A DNA stretch of 64,000 nucleotides. It comes from Micrococcaceae bacterium Sec5.7 (GTDB taxonomy: Bacteria > Actinomycetota > Actinomycetes > Actinomycetales > Micrococcaceae). The stretch's first letter is position 1; the number at the start of each line of letters is the position of its first letter. This document shows, piece by piece, positions 1 through 8,170 of the stretch. Location: contig CP144169.1 of NCBI GenBank assembly GCA_039636785.1, positions 1,674,001-1,738,000 of the forward strand. The letters run 5' to 3'. The notes under the pieces were generated by a model. The model was not told the DNA's origin, searched no databases, and saw nothing but the letters and a program-made list of their open reading frames with translations. Made by a program: the position numbers and the translations under genes.

Positions 1-609
1 GACGCCGTCCACGCGTCCTCGCAGCAGGCAAAGATCGGCCGCGATGCCAAGTTCAAGCACGTCGTTGTCAGCCTCGGCGGAGACCTCGTCCGTGTGACAC
101 CCTCCGCCCGCTTTACAGCTCCCGGCGGTGAGGTTGAGCTGTTCGGCCTCTACTTCGCCGATGCCGGCCAGCACCTCGAGCAGCGCCTTTTCGTTGACCA
201 CGCAGTGGCGAACTGCAAGTCCAATGTGCTCTACAAGGGTGCGCTTCAGGGCCGCAACGCCCATGCGGTTTGGGTTGGTGACGTCCTGATCCGTAAGGAA
301 GCCGAAGGCACGGACAGCTACGAGGCGAACCGCAACCTGTTGCTCACCGACGGTGCCCGCGCCGATTCTGTTCCCAATCTTGAGATTGAAACCGGTCTGA
401 TCAAGGGTGCCGGCCATGCCAGCGCCACCGGTCGTCTCGACGACGAACACCTGTTCTACCTTATGGCCCGCGGCATTCCGGAGGATGTGGCCCGCCGCCT
501 GGTGGTCCGTGGCTTCCTGCACGAGATCATCCAGCAGATTAAGGTTCCGGCCCTCGAAGAGCGCCTGACCGAGGCTGTTGAGCGCGAACTCGCCGTAACG
601 AACAACTAG
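1..609 (+). CDS. sufD: Fe-S cluster assembly protein SufD, C-terminal part (5' end outside window)
   Basis: An open frame enters from the left edge and runs to TAG at 607-609, giving about 202 C-terminal residues. The sequence is the beta-helix core and alpha-helical tail of the SufB/SufD family, with typical stretches such as DARADSVPNLEIE, GHASATGRLDDEHLFYLMARG and the VRGFLHEII tail. SufD partners SufB and SufC in the cytosolic SufBC2D scaffold that builds Fe-S clusters. A Rieske gene and sufC follow on the same strand at short spacing, the usual actinobacterial suf order. SufD rather than SufB is inferred from the position directly ahead of the Rieske/sufC pair and from the C-terminal sequence. 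No internal start should be called, because the gene begins upstream of the window. Confidence 0.9.
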   Translation, partial: DAVHASSQQAKIGRDAKFKHVVVSLGGDLVRVTPSARFTAPGGEVELFGLYFADAGQHLEQRLFVDHAVANCKSNVLYKGALQGRNAHAVWVGDVLIRKEAEGTDSYEANRNLLLTDGARADSVPNLEIETGLIKGAGHASATGRLDDEHLFYLMARGIPEDVARRLVVRGFLHEIIQQIKVPALEERLTEAVERELAVTNN

Positions 610-626
610 ACAGCACAGGACTACAG

Positions 627-986
627 ATGACTGAACAGCCAAAGGGCGAGCTTGTGTGCAACGCCAGCGAGATCCAGCTCAAGCAGGCGCTGCGGATCCT
701 GATCGACGACTACCCCGTCGCGATCGTGAAGGATTCGATGGGAGAGATCCACGCCATCGGAGATACATGCTCGCACGCGGATATCTCGCTGTCCGAAGGC
801 GAGATCGAAGGCTGCATGATCGAATGCTGGGGCCATGGCTCCCAGTTCGATCTGCGCAGCGGCGAACCGATCCAGCTGCCGGCTTACGATCCCGTGCCCG
901 TGTTCTCCGTGGAGATCCACGGCGACGAGGTCTACGTGGACTTCACCAACGTCCTGAACGGCGCCGAAGCCCCCACCTTCAGCTAG
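627..986 (+). CDS. Rieske [2Fe-2S] ferredoxin-like protein of the suf operon
   Basis: This 119-residue soluble protein carries a complete Rieske cluster motif: Cys48-x-His50 and Cys67-x2-His70 (CSH and CWGH), so it should bind one [2Fe-2S] cluster with two Cys and two His ligands. The length matches single-domain non-heme oxygenase ferredoxin subunits, but no oxygenase gene lies nearby. It sits between sufD and sufC, where actinobacteria commonly carry such a ferredoxin. A role in electron supply or cluster handling during Fe-S assembly is an inference from context. It starts at ATG 17 bases after sufD stops, so the two are probably co-transcribed. Confidence 0.9.
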   Translation: MTEQPKGELVCNASEIQLKQALRILIDDYPVAIVKDSMGEIHAIGDTCSHADISLSEGEIEGCMIECWGHGSQFDLRSGEPIQLPAYDPVPVFSVEIHGDEVYVDFTNVLNGAEAPTFS

Positions 987-1069
987 CCACATCAGCGTCA
1001 GAACCAGAAACTTCCAGACAAGAAACCGCACCGTTGCCGGAAGGCACGGCGCAGAGGAGAACAAGACAT

Positions 1070-1864
1070 ATGTCTACTCTTGAGATCAAGGACCTGCACG
1101 TCAGCATTGAGACCGAGCAGGGTACCAAAGAGATCCTGAAGGGCGTCAGCCTGACCATCAAGACCGGCCAGACCCACGCCATCATGGGCCCCAACGGTTC
1201 CGGCAAGTCCACCCTGGCGTCAACCATCGCCGGGCACCCGCGTTACAAGGTCACCACCGGTTCCATCACCCTGGACGGCGAAGACGTACTTGCCATGAGC
1301 GTTGACCAGCGCGCCCGCGCCGGCGTCTTCCTGGCCATGCAGTACCCCGTTGAGGTCCCCGGCGTCAGCATGACCAACTTCCTGCGCACCGCCAAAACCG
1401 CCATCGACGGGACCGCGCCGGCCCTGCGCACCTGGACCAAGGACGTAAAGGCTGCCATGCAGCAGCTGCGTATCGACGCCGACTTCGCCCAGCGCAACGT
1501 CAACGAAGGCTTCTCCGGCGGCGAGAAGAAGCGCGTGGAGATCCTTCAGCTGGAACTCTTCAAGCCGAAGTTCGCCATCCTGGATGAAACCGACTCAGGT
1601 CTGGACGTTGACGCGCTGAAGGTTGTCTCCGAGGGCGTTAACCGCGCACACGCCGAGGGCAACATGGGCACACTGCTCATCACGCACTACACCCGGATCC
1701 TCCGCTACATCAAGCCTGACTTCGTCCACGTTTTCGTGGACGGTCAGGTTGTCGAGGAAGGCGGCCCCGAGCTTGCCGACCGCCTCGAAGAAGAGGGTTA
1801 CGACCGCTACGCCACCGGCGCAGGGGCAGCCACCATTGCGGCAGCTGCCGCGGTCCAGGCCTAG
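1070..1864 (+). CDS. sufC: Fe-S cluster assembly ATPase SufC
   Basis: A 264-residue ABC-type ATPase. Walker A GPNGSGKS is at about residues 40-47, the signature FSGGEKKR at about 148-155, and Walker B with its catalytic Glu (FAILDETDSGLD) at about 168-179. SufC energises the SufBCD scaffold and is soluble rather than a membrane transporter subunit. The ATG at 1070 is preceded by GAGGAG and begins the conserved MSTLEIKDLHVS start. The same frame is open upstream to 656 but that part only reads through the Rieske gene in another frame. The DUF59 gene follows 12 bases downstream. Confidence 0.95.
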   Translation: MSTLEIKDLHVSIETEQGTKEILKGVSLTIKTGQTHAIMGPNGSGKSTLASTIAGHPRYKVTTGSITLDGEDVLAMSVDQRARAGVFLAMQYPVEVPGVSMTNFLRTAKTAIDGTAPALRTWTKDVKAAMQQLRIDADFAQRNVNEGFSGGEKKRVEILQLELFKPKFAILDETDSGLDVDALKVVSEGVNRAHAEGNMGTLLITHYTRILRYIKPDFVHVFVDGQVVEEGGPELADRLEEEGYDRYATGAGAATIAAAAAVQA

Positions 1865-1876
1865 TTAGGAACAGCC

Positions 1877-2209
1877 ATGACTGATATCAAAGCGGCCCGC
1901 ACGGGTCTCGAGGATGTCGAAGAGGCACTCAAGGACGTCATTGACCCTGAACTCGGGGTCAACATTGTGGACCTCGGGCTGCTCTACGGCCTGAAGTACT
2001 CGGACGACGACGGCGCCCTGCTGATCGACATGACCCTCACCACCGCGGCATGCCCGCTCACAGATGTCATCGAGGAGCAGGTAGGCAAGGCCCTGGACGA
2101 CATTGTGGACGAGTGGCGTCTGAACTGGGTCTGGATGCCCCCGTGGGGTCCCGAGCGGATCACCGATGACGGGAAAGACCAGATGCGCGCCCTAGGGTTC
2201 AACATCTAG
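1877..2209 (+). CDS. DUF59/MIP18-family metal-sulfur cluster assembly factor (SufT-like)
   Basis: A 110-residue DUF59 protein. It contains the family core DVIDPELGVNIVDLGLLY and the conserved TTAACPLTDVI segment, whose single Cys is typical of SufT/PaaD-like factors. These proteins help mature or deliver Fe-S clusters in the cytosol. It is the last gene of the suf run, 12 bases after sufC, and is followed by a strong hairpin. The operon-end position and family support a role in Fe-S biogenesis; the exact step is not deducible. Confidence 0.9.
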   Translation: MTDIKAARTGLEDVEEALKDVIDPELGVNIVDLGLLYGLKYSDDDGALLIDMTLTTAACPLTDVIEEQVGKALDDIVDEWRLNWVWMPPWGPERITDDGKDQMRALGFNI

Positions 2210-2215
2210 ATATGA

Positions 2216-2261
2216 CGACGGCGGTCGGCCACCTACCCCGGAAAGTGGCCGACAGCCGTCG
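2216..2261. terminator. hairpin terminator after the suf operon
   Basis: Two 17-nt arms (2216-2232 and 2245-2261) pair with one mismatch around a 12-nt loop. It lies between the converging suf genes and the metallopeptidase gene, so it may stop transcription from both sides. There is no clear U-tract, as is common in high-GC actinobacteria. Confidence 0.65.
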
Positions 2262-2273
2262 CAGTATCATCGA

Positions 2274-2323
2274 TTGCTCCATAAGTGCCCTTTTGGGGCG
2301 CCAAAACGGGACTTACGGAGCAA
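2274..2323. repeat. 50-nt near-perfect palindromic element
   Basis: Two 24-nt arms (2274-2297, beginning TTGCTCC, and 2300-2323, ending GGAGCAA) match at 20 of 24 positions around a 2-nt centre. It sits just past the suf terminator hairpin, 9 bases before the end of the metallopeptidase gene. The length and symmetry suggest a dispersed palindromic (REP-like) element or a second bidirectional terminator. I see no second copy in this window. Confidence 0.5.
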
Positions 2324-2332
2324 CCGATTGAA

Positions 2333-3223
2333 CTAAGGCTTTGCCACCCCGAAAGTGTCGCACTTGTTGATATCGCCGGTTTTGTAGCCCTGGTAGAACC
2401 ACTTCTGCCGCTGGGCGCTGGAACCGTGGGTCCAGCCTTCAGGGGACACGCGGCCCGTGGCGGCTTTCTGGATCCGGTCATCGCCCACGGATGATGCGGC
2501 AGAGAGCGCGTCGTTGAGGTCCTTTTGTGTGAGCTTCTCCAGAAACGGCTGCCCTGTTTTGGGATCCTGCTGCGTGGTGGCGTGCCGGACCCAGAGGCCG
2601 GCATAGCAGTCAGCCTGCAGCTCAACGCGGACCGCACCAGACTGCGGTCCCTGCGGATCCTGCTGGGCCTGGTCGAGATTGCCCAGGATGTTCTGGATAT
2701 GGTGGCCGAACTCGTGCGCCACTACGTACTCCTGGGCCAGCGGTCCACCGGAGGAACCGAAGCGGTCCACCAGCTCCTGGAAGAAGCCTGGGTCGAAGTA
2801 AGCAGTGGTGTCCGTGGGACAGTAGAACGGCCCCACCTCGGTGGTGGCCGCACCGCAGCCGGTGTTGGTGCCGCCGCTGAAAATCACCGTATGAGGCTGT
2901 GGGTATTCCACGTTGTAGTCCCGCAGGTAGGCCGGCCAGAAGGCATTGAGGCTGTTGACGGTGCCGGTGATGCGGCAGTCCAGGCGCTGGTCGGCGTCCG
3001 TGCCGGTGGCGCAGACAGGTGCGGTGCCCTGGCCCTGGCCGGGCTGTTCCTGACCAGTGCCGGTGAGGCCTTCCAACAATTGCGGATTGATGCCGAAGAG
3101 TGCGGCCAGGAGAAGGACGATCCCGCCGCCGATCCCTCCTCCTATCCGCGTGCCGCGGCGCATGCCGCCGCGCCGGTCTTCCACCTGGGATGGGTCCAGC
3201 TGGACTCCGTCATTGAAACTCAT
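2333..3223 (-). CDS. neutral zinc metallopeptidase (YpfJ/KPN_02809 family), membrane-anchored
   Basis: A 296-residue protein. A basic Gly/Arg-rich N-terminus is followed by one membrane segment at about residues 29-46, a Gln/Gly-rich linker, and a zinc metallopeptidase domain with HEFGH at 170-174. The downstream glutamate-bearing motif ELQADCYAGLW at about 201-211 is the family signature. Two Cys pairs in the outer domain may form disulfides. The ATG at 3223 begins MSFNDGVQLDPSQ and gives the expected family length; the frame extends further upstream but runs into the oppositely oriented ligase gene. The substrate is unknown. Confidence 0.9.
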   Translation of the reverse strand: MSFNDGVQLDPSQVEDRRGGMRRGTRIGGGIGGGIVLLLAALFGINPQLLEGLTGTGQEQPGQGQGTAPVCATGTDADQRLDCRITGTVNSLNAFWPAYLRDYNVEYPQPHTVIFSGGTNTGCGAATTEVGPFYCPTDTTAYFDPGFFQELVDRFGSSGGPLAQEYVVAHEFGHHIQNILGNLDQAQQDPQGPQSGAVRVELQADCYAGLWVRHATTQQDPKTGQPFLEKLTQKDLNDALSAASSVGDDRIQKAATGRVSPEGWTHGSSAQRQKWFYQGYKTGDINKCDTFGVAKP

Positions 3224-3284
3224 ATTGCCAGAATAATCGCTGTCGGAACGCGTTGAGCGGAGTCCACCCGGTAAAGTTGATCCG

Positions 3285-4703
3285 ATGCCTTTTCTCAACA
3301 GAATCCAGCGCTGGGCCGATGAACGCCCCGATGACATCGCCGTCGTTGTGGCGGGCCGGCGCATTAGCTGGGCCCGGCTGCGGGACCAAGCGGCGGTGGC
3401 AGCGGGTACCGCGCCCGCTGTGACGGTGCTGGCCGAAGCGAATTCCGTTGACTTTGCGATCGCTTTCGCTGCCGCCGTGGCAGGGGAGGGGCAATGCGCT
3501 GTGCTGGATCCCACGTGGCCCCCTCAGATCCACCAGGACGTCCTTCAGCGTCTGGGCGAGTCCGTGCATTCCCAGGTGGCCGGCGGCGACGCTTCATTGA
3601 CTGACGGTACTTTGACGGATGGTGATCCTGGGTCTTCCTTCCTGATCGGCCTGACTTCAGGCACCACGTCGGTTCCCAAGGCATTCACGCGTTCGCGGCG
3701 TTCGTGGCAGCAGTCCTTCGATGCCTCGATCAAGTTCTTCGGGCTTGGCCAGGACGACAAAACGCTGGCTCCCGGGCCGCTTGCCGCCAGCCTGAACCTT
3801 TATGCACTGGCGGAATGCCTCTACGCGGGTTCGGAATTCCACACCCTCGAATCCTTCGATGTGGGAGACGTCCACGCCGCCATCAGCCATGACGGCATCA
3901 CCCGGCTGGTACTGGTCCCCACCATGCTCCGGCTTCTCAGCGAGCGCGGGTTGACCGGCTGCGTGGATGCCTCCGGCGTCCGGACCATCATCTGTGCCGG
4001 CTCCAAGCTGGACGCGCGGACCCTCGAGGCAGCCCGCCGCTGGGCCCCGAATGCCACCATTTTCGAGTATTACGGTGCCTCGGAACTGAGCTTCGTTTCC
4101 GGCACAGGGCTTCGCGCGGGAGAGCCCCTGGACGCGGGCGGTACGGGGATCGGCAAACCGTTCCCGGGCGTCGAGGTCAGGATCCTGGATGACTCCGGTG
4201 CCAGCCTTCCCGACGGCGATGCCGGAAATATCAGCGTCCGCAGCGGCATGGTGAGCAACGGCTACCTCTGGGGTGATGACGGGCAGGCACTGCGCTCTTT
4301 CGACGGCTGGTTCACCGTGGGGGACCAGGGTTACCTTGACGACGGCGAACTCCACATACTGGGACGGCGTTCGGACATGATCATCACCGCCGGCAAAAAC
4401 GTCTATCCGCACGAAGTGGAGCTGGCCCTTGCTTCGGTGCCCGGCGTGGCAGCTGCCGTCGCCGCCGGTATGGCGGATGACATCCGCGGACAGCGTGTGA
4501 TTGCGGGCGTTGTGGCTTCGCATGGCGGGATCACCGCGACCCAGCTCAGATCCGGGCTGGAGAACGTCCTGCCGCGCGAGAAGCGTCCGCTGCAGTACTT
4601 CGCGTTGGCGGAGTTGCCCCTGACAGACCGGGGCAAGGTCAGCCGGCGGATCCTCCTCGAGTGGATTGACAGCCATGACCGGAGGATCCGCCGCCTTGGC
4701 TGA
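3285..4703 (+). CDS. AMP-binding acyl-CoA synthetase (fatty-acid CoA ligase family)
   Basis: A 472-residue adenylate-forming enzyme, shorter than the usual 500-560 residues. The AMP-binding P-loop LTSGTTSVPK is at 123-132. The motif TVGDQGYLDDGELHILGR followed by the hinge-region AGKNVYPHEVE lies in the C-terminal third, and the catalytic-type lysine in DRGKVSRR is near the end. These mark a carboxylic acid to acyl-CoA ligase; chain length and substrate cannot be read from sequence. The start ATG at 3285 is divergent from the metallopeptidase gene (61-bp gap). The 3' end overlaps the thiolase gene, suggesting translational coupling and a shared acyl-CoA pathway. Confidence 0.88.
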   Translation: MPFLNRIQRWADERPDDIAVVVAGRRISWARLRDQAAVAAGTAPAVTVLAEANSVDFAIAFAAAVAGEGQCAVLDPTWPPQIHQDVLQRLGESVHSQVAGGDASLTDGTLTDGDPGSSFLIGLTSGTTSVPKAFTRSRRSWQQSFDASIKFFGLGQDDKTLAPGPLAASLNLYALAECLYAGSEFHTLESFDVGDVHAAISHDGITRLVLVPTMLRLLSERGLTGCVDASGVRTIICAGSKLDARTLEAARRWAPNATIFEYYGASELSFVSGTGLRAGEPLDAGGTGIGKPFPGVEVRILDDSGASLPDGDAGNISVRSGMVSNGYLWGDDGQALRSFDGWFTVGDQGYLDDGELHILGRRSDMIITAGKNVYPHEVELALASVPGVAAAVAAGMADDIRGQRVIAGVVASHGGITATQLRSGLENVLPREKRPLQYFALAELPLTDRGKVSRRILLEWIDSHDRRIRRLG

Positions 4704-5877
4704 CCTTGCGGAGGACCGGCAGCCCGTGGTCATAGCGGCCCTGCGCACGCCCGTCTGCCGTTCCAACGGGGCGCTCCACCATCTTCGCGCCCACGAACTG
4801 CTCGCCCCGGTCCTGCGCCGGCTGCTGGTGGAAACAGGCCTCGCCCCGGCCGCCGTGGACGATGTCGTGATGGGCAATGCCGTGGGCGGCGGTGGCAACG
4901 TGGCCCGGTTTGCTGCGCTGGAGGCAGGGCTGCCGGTGAGTGTTCCCGGCATGACCGTCGACCGGCAATGCGGTTCCGGCCTGGATGCGATCGTGCTTGC
5001 GTCGAAGCTCGTGGCCGCCGGCGGCAACGGTGCCTATCTGGCCGGGGGAGTGGAGAGCATCAGCACCGCGCCGCTGCGGGCACACAGGAATGCCGACGGC
5101 GGCCCGGAGTTCTTCAGCCGGGCCCGGTTTGTGCCGCTCAGCTACGGAGACCCTGACATGGGCGTGGCCGCCGAGAACGTGGCAGTGGAGTTCGGCATCA
5201 GCCGTGCACGGCAGGATGAGTTCGCCCTGCGGAGCCACCGGAGGGCTGTTGCGGCAGCGGCTGCAGGAGTATTCGACGGCGAAATCACCCCGCTCGAAAC
5301 GGCCGGCGTAACGGTTTGTTCAGACGACGGCCCTCGCACCGGCCTGGGCGAAACGGTGATGGCAAGGTTCCCGGCGGCGTTTGTGGAATCCGGGACAGTC
5401 ACCGCCGGAAACTCATGCTTTGACGCGGACGCTGCGTCCGCCGTCGTGATCACTTCGCTCAGGCGCGCACGCGAGCTGGGTGCGCGCGACGGACTGCTGG
5501 TGTTGGGGACCCATACGGCCGGCGTTGACCCACGGTCCCTGGGGATCGGCGCGGCCGTTGCCGCCGGCCGGCTGCTCTCGTCCCGGCACACAGCAGCCGG
5601 TGAGGTGGAGCTGGTGGAGTTCAACGAGGCATTTGCCTCACAGACCCTTGCCTGCCTGGACCGGCTCGGCATCGATCCGCTGCGGGCAAACCTCGACGGC
5701 GGCGCACTGGCTTTGGGCCACGCGTACGGGGCCTCGGGGGCTGTTCTGGTGACGAGGCTCCTGGCTCAGGCACGGCACACCCCGGATGAAGCGAAACTGG
5801 CGTTGGCCATGATCAGCATCGCGGGTGGAATGGGCACGGCCGCGCTCTTCCGTTACGTCAGGCTGGCTGGCGCCTAG
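4675..5877 (+). CDS. thiolase-family protein with the second catalytic Cys replaced by Ser
   Basis: A 400-residue thiolase fold protein. The acylated nucleophile Cys99 is present in VDRQCGSGLDA, NEAFA is present, and His349 is kept in ALGHAYGAS. The usual proton-shuttling Cys of the C-terminal C-x-G-G-G-x-G motif is Ser381 (ISIAGGMGTA). The acyl-CoA ligase gene overlaps its 5' end by 29 bases, so the pair probably acts on the same acyl-CoA. The ATG at 4675 was chosen; a TTG at 4696 with GGAGG ten bases ahead is a good alternative start. Loss of the second Cys may weaken normal thiolysis or condensation, or mark a specialised subfamily. Confidence 0.85.
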   Translation: MTGGSAALADLAEDRQPVVIAALRTPVCRSNGALHHLRAHELLAPVLRRLLVETGLAPAAVDDVVMGNAVGGGGNVARFAALEAGLPVSVPGMTVDRQCGSGLDAIVLASKLVAAGGNGAYLAGGVESISTAPLRAHRNADGGPEFFSRARFVPLSYGDPDMGVAAENVAVEFGISRARQDEFALRSHRRAVAAAAAGVFDGEITPLETAGVTVCSDDGPRTGLGETVMARFPAAFVESGTVTAGNSCFDADAASAVVITSLRRARELGARDGLLVLGTHTAGVDPRSLGIGAAVAAGRLLSSRHTAAGEVELVEFNEAFASQTLACLDRLGIDPLRANLDGGALALGHAYGASGAVLVTRLLAQARHTPDEAKLALAMISIAGGMGTAALFRYVRLAGA

Positions 5878-6512
5878 CCTGCTGGAGTTCGGTCCTCGGC
5901 TTCGCCCAGTCCGCGGGCGGCCAGGGCCTCGCCGGTCTGCCGCGCGAACGCTACAGTGGTGATGAAGACCGGCAGGACCAGGGCGCGCGGATTGCGTTCC
6001 AGCCCGCGGGCTCGCGCCGAATCGCGGACATCCGAGAATGCGCCGGCAATAAACGGAATGCTCCGCAGCATGATCGCAATGGTCAGGGCAAAACGCTCGG
6101 GGTCGGCCCCGAAACGCCGGAACGGCGTGGCGAGGGACACCACTCCATCCAGGAGCCGCTGCATGGGAGTGGTTGCAGTCAGCAGTGAAGCGGCAACCAC
6201 GCAGACCAGGACATTGAGGACGATCCGCGCGGCCGTCGGCGCTCCAAGCTGCCACCACTGGAACAGCCCGATGGCCAGCAGGACCGGAACCAGCGGACGC
6301 ACGGCCCGGAAGAGCCGCACCGGGCCGGCCCCCGTCAGCAGAAACAACGAGCACATCAGACCCAGGGACGCAGCCGAGAGCCGCCAGTCCACGGTCAGGA
6401 ACGATGCCAGACCGCAGCCCACCACCACCAGGAACTTCAGCGCCAGCGGAGCCCGGTGGATCACTGAATCCCCTGGCACGTAGTTGGCCAGGAGGAAGCC
6501 GTGGCCCCTCAC
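5874..6512 (-). CDS. bioN: energy-coupling factor transporter transmembrane protein EcfT (BioN)
   Basis: A 212-residue polytopic membrane protein of the EcfT family. The two coupling-helix motifs with Ala-Arg-Gly are visible (SARARGLERN and AARGLGEA, near the C-terminus); these bind the ECF ATPase. The start is GTG at 6512, overlapping the bioM stop in a GTGA arrangement, which is better supported than the longer open frame. Together with bioM and bioY immediately upstream it forms a biotin uptake transporter. Its 3' end overlaps the converging thiolase gene by 4 bases. Confidence 0.9.
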   Translation of the reverse strand: MRGHGFLLANYVPGDSVIHRAPLALKFLVVVGCGLASFLTVDWRLSAASLGLMCSLFLLTGAGPVRLFRAVRPLVPVLLAIGLFQWWQLGAPTAARIVLNVLVCVVAASLLTATTPMQRLLDGVVSLATPFRRFGADPERFALTIAIMLRSIPFIAGAFSDVRDSARARGLERNPRALVLPVFITTVAFARQTGEALAARGLGEAEDRTPAG

Positions 6513-7255
6513 GGTGTTCCCGGGGCGTGCGTGGCGGGCCTGTGCGCCTCTAGGCCTCTGGCGCACAGGGTGCGGTAATGGTCCACCGCGGCGGCCGGAT
6601 CGCCGTCGAATACAACACGCCCTGAATCGATGACCAGGAGGCGGTCCATGTCCAGCGCGAGTTCCAGATCGTGGGTGGACATCACGATCTGTTGGCTGAG
6701 GCCGTCAAGGGTACGGCGCAGGAGTTCCCTGTTGCGCAGGTCAAGCAGGGTGGAGGGTTCGTCCAGCACCAGCACACTGGGGTTGACCGCGAGCACGGCC
6801 GCGAGGGCCAGGAGCTGGCGTTCCCCACCGGAGAGCTCGTAGATGCTCTGGTCTGCAAGGTGCAGCAGCCCCATGCCATTCAGCGCTGCCTCCGCAAGCT
6901 GCCGGCGTTCTGTCCCATTGCGGACGGAACGCCGGAGTGACAATTCAACGTCTTCACGTCCGGTGGGCATCACCAGCTGCGACAGCGGGTCCGTGAACAC
7001 AAATCCCACCTGTCGGCGGACACCGCGGACGTCCCGGACGGTGCAGGATCCGTCAACGGTGACCGTGCCGGAGCTCGGCGGCACAAGGCCGTTGATCATC
7101 CGCAGCAGGGTGGATTTGCCGGAGCCATTGGCGCCGATGATGCCGATGCGCCGCTCGGCCAAAGTCAGTGAGATGTCTTCGAGCAGGACTTTAGGTTCCG
7201 GGTGGCCCTCCACGGCCACCCGAACCGAGACGCCCTCGAATACGAGTGAACTCAT
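6509..7255 (-). CDS. bioM: ECF transporter ATPase, biotin uptake (BioM)
   Basis: A 248-residue ABC ATPase. Walker A GANGSGKS is at 41-48, the signature is LSGGERQLLALA, and Walker B is VLVLDEPSTLLD. It lies between bioY (6-bp gap) and bioN (4-base overlap) in one operon, which assigns it to the biotin ECF transporter. Only one ATPase gene is present, as in other BioMNY systems where the ATPase works as a homodimer. Confidence 0.92.
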   Translation of the reverse strand: MSSLVFEGVSVRVAVEGHPEPKVLLEDISLTLAERRIGIIGANGSGKSTLLRMINGLVPPSSGTVTVDGSCTVRDVRGVRRQVGFVFTDPLSQLVMPTGREDVELSLRRSVRNGTERRQLAEAALNGMGLLHLADQSIYELSGGERQLLALAAVLAVNPSVLVLDEPSTLLDLRNRELLRRTLDGLSQQIVMSTHDLELALDMDRLLVIDSGRVVFDGDPAAAVDHYRTLCARGLEAHRPATHAPGTP

Positions 7256-7261
7256 GGTCCC

Positions 7262-7891
7262 TTATTTGGCTGGCTGCCGGGCGCGCCGGACCAGCAGGTC
7301 CGGGAAGGCACGGTGCAGGGCTACGGCAATTACGGCGGCGAGGACATTCTTGATGATGTCGCCCGGATAAAACACCAGGTCAGCAACGAAGGCCTGGCCC
7401 AGGGGCGCCTTGGTGTTGATCACAATGCCTGCGATGCCCAGTGAATGCACCACTGCGATGCTGGTCACCGTGGCGGCCGCGAACAGCCAGAGCGTCCTGG
7501 CACCCCCCACCCGCCGGATCACCACGGCGGCAAGCCAGCCCACCACCGCCGCTGCAATGGGAAACGCGATGATGTACCCGGCTGAAGGACCCGCAAGGAT
7601 TCCCAGACCACTGCGGCCGCCGCTGAAGATGGGCAGGCCGGCCAGGCCCAGCAGGGTGTAAAGCCCGACGGCGGCAAAACCGCGGCCTGCACCCAGCACC
7701 AGCCCGGTGAGCATCACGGCGAGGGTCTGGAAAGTGATGGGGATGCCAAAAGCATTCGCCGGAATGCCGGGAACAAGCGCGGCTCCGGCCACCAGCGCGG
7801 CAAACACCGCGATGAGGCCCAGATCCGTGGCGTTCCAGGGTTGACGAGGTGCGCGGGTTTTGCCGTTGACGGCAGTGTCAGTCTGGCTCAT
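7262..7891 (-). CDS. bioY: biotin transporter substrate-binding component BioY
   Basis: A 209-residue hydrophobic protein with about six membrane helices. It shows the BioY-type features: an N-terminal helix after TDLGLIAVFAAL, the segment PITFQTLAVMLTGLVLGAGRG and the conserved GLAGLPIFSGG loop. BioY binds biotin within the membrane and couples to BioM/BioN, which follow directly. The start ATG at 7891 heads the operon. A short inverted repeat lies about 75-90 bp upstream and may be the control site. Confidence 0.93.
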   Translation of the reverse strand: MSQTDTAVNGKTRAPRQPWNATDLGLIAVFAALVAGAALVPGIPANAFGIPITFQTLAVMLTGLVLGAGRGFAAVGLYTLLGLAGLPIFSGGRSGLGILAGPSAGYIIAFPIAAAVVGWLAAVVIRRVGGARTLWLFAAATVTSIAVVHSLGIAGIVINTKAPLGQAFVADLVFYPGDIIKNVLAAVIAVALHRAFPDLLVRRARQPAK

Positions 7892-7962
7892 GTGAAGTCC
7901 TGTCGGGGATGTACAAAGAATTATTGGCTGATCCTGACGTTACCGGCCACCGAATCCAGCCA

Positions 7963-7984
7963 TTTTGTAGGGGACCTACTAAAA
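7963..7984. promoter_or_regulatory. bioY: inverted repeat upstream of bioYMN, candidate operator
   Basis: The sequence reads TTTT-GTAGG-GGA-CCTAC-T-AAAA: perfect 5-bp arms around 3 bases, flanked by T- and A-runs that extend the symmetry with one extra base. It stands out as AT-rich in a GC-rich intergenic space of 279 bp. Its place ahead of the biotin transporter operon suggests a repressor site, but I do not match it to a specific regulator. Confidence 0.35.
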
Positions 7985-8170
7985 GTGGAAGGGGATGCTG
8001 ACGGCAGGGCACAAACGTGACGTGCCTCGCCGTATCGGGCTTCCGGTCACGGACTGAATCTGTGGCCGGTAGACTTGGACAGGCCGTTCTCTCGGCCACC
8101 CTGCCCCGGCTTGTTCCAGACTCCACCTGTTGTGCTGCGGCGTTCCCTGTTGTGAAAGGCCTTACCTGCT

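Noticed and set aside
656..1069. Upstream extension of the sufC frame
   Set aside because: It overlaps the Rieske gene in another frame and has no conserved sequence; the ATG at 1070 with its ribosome site is the true start.
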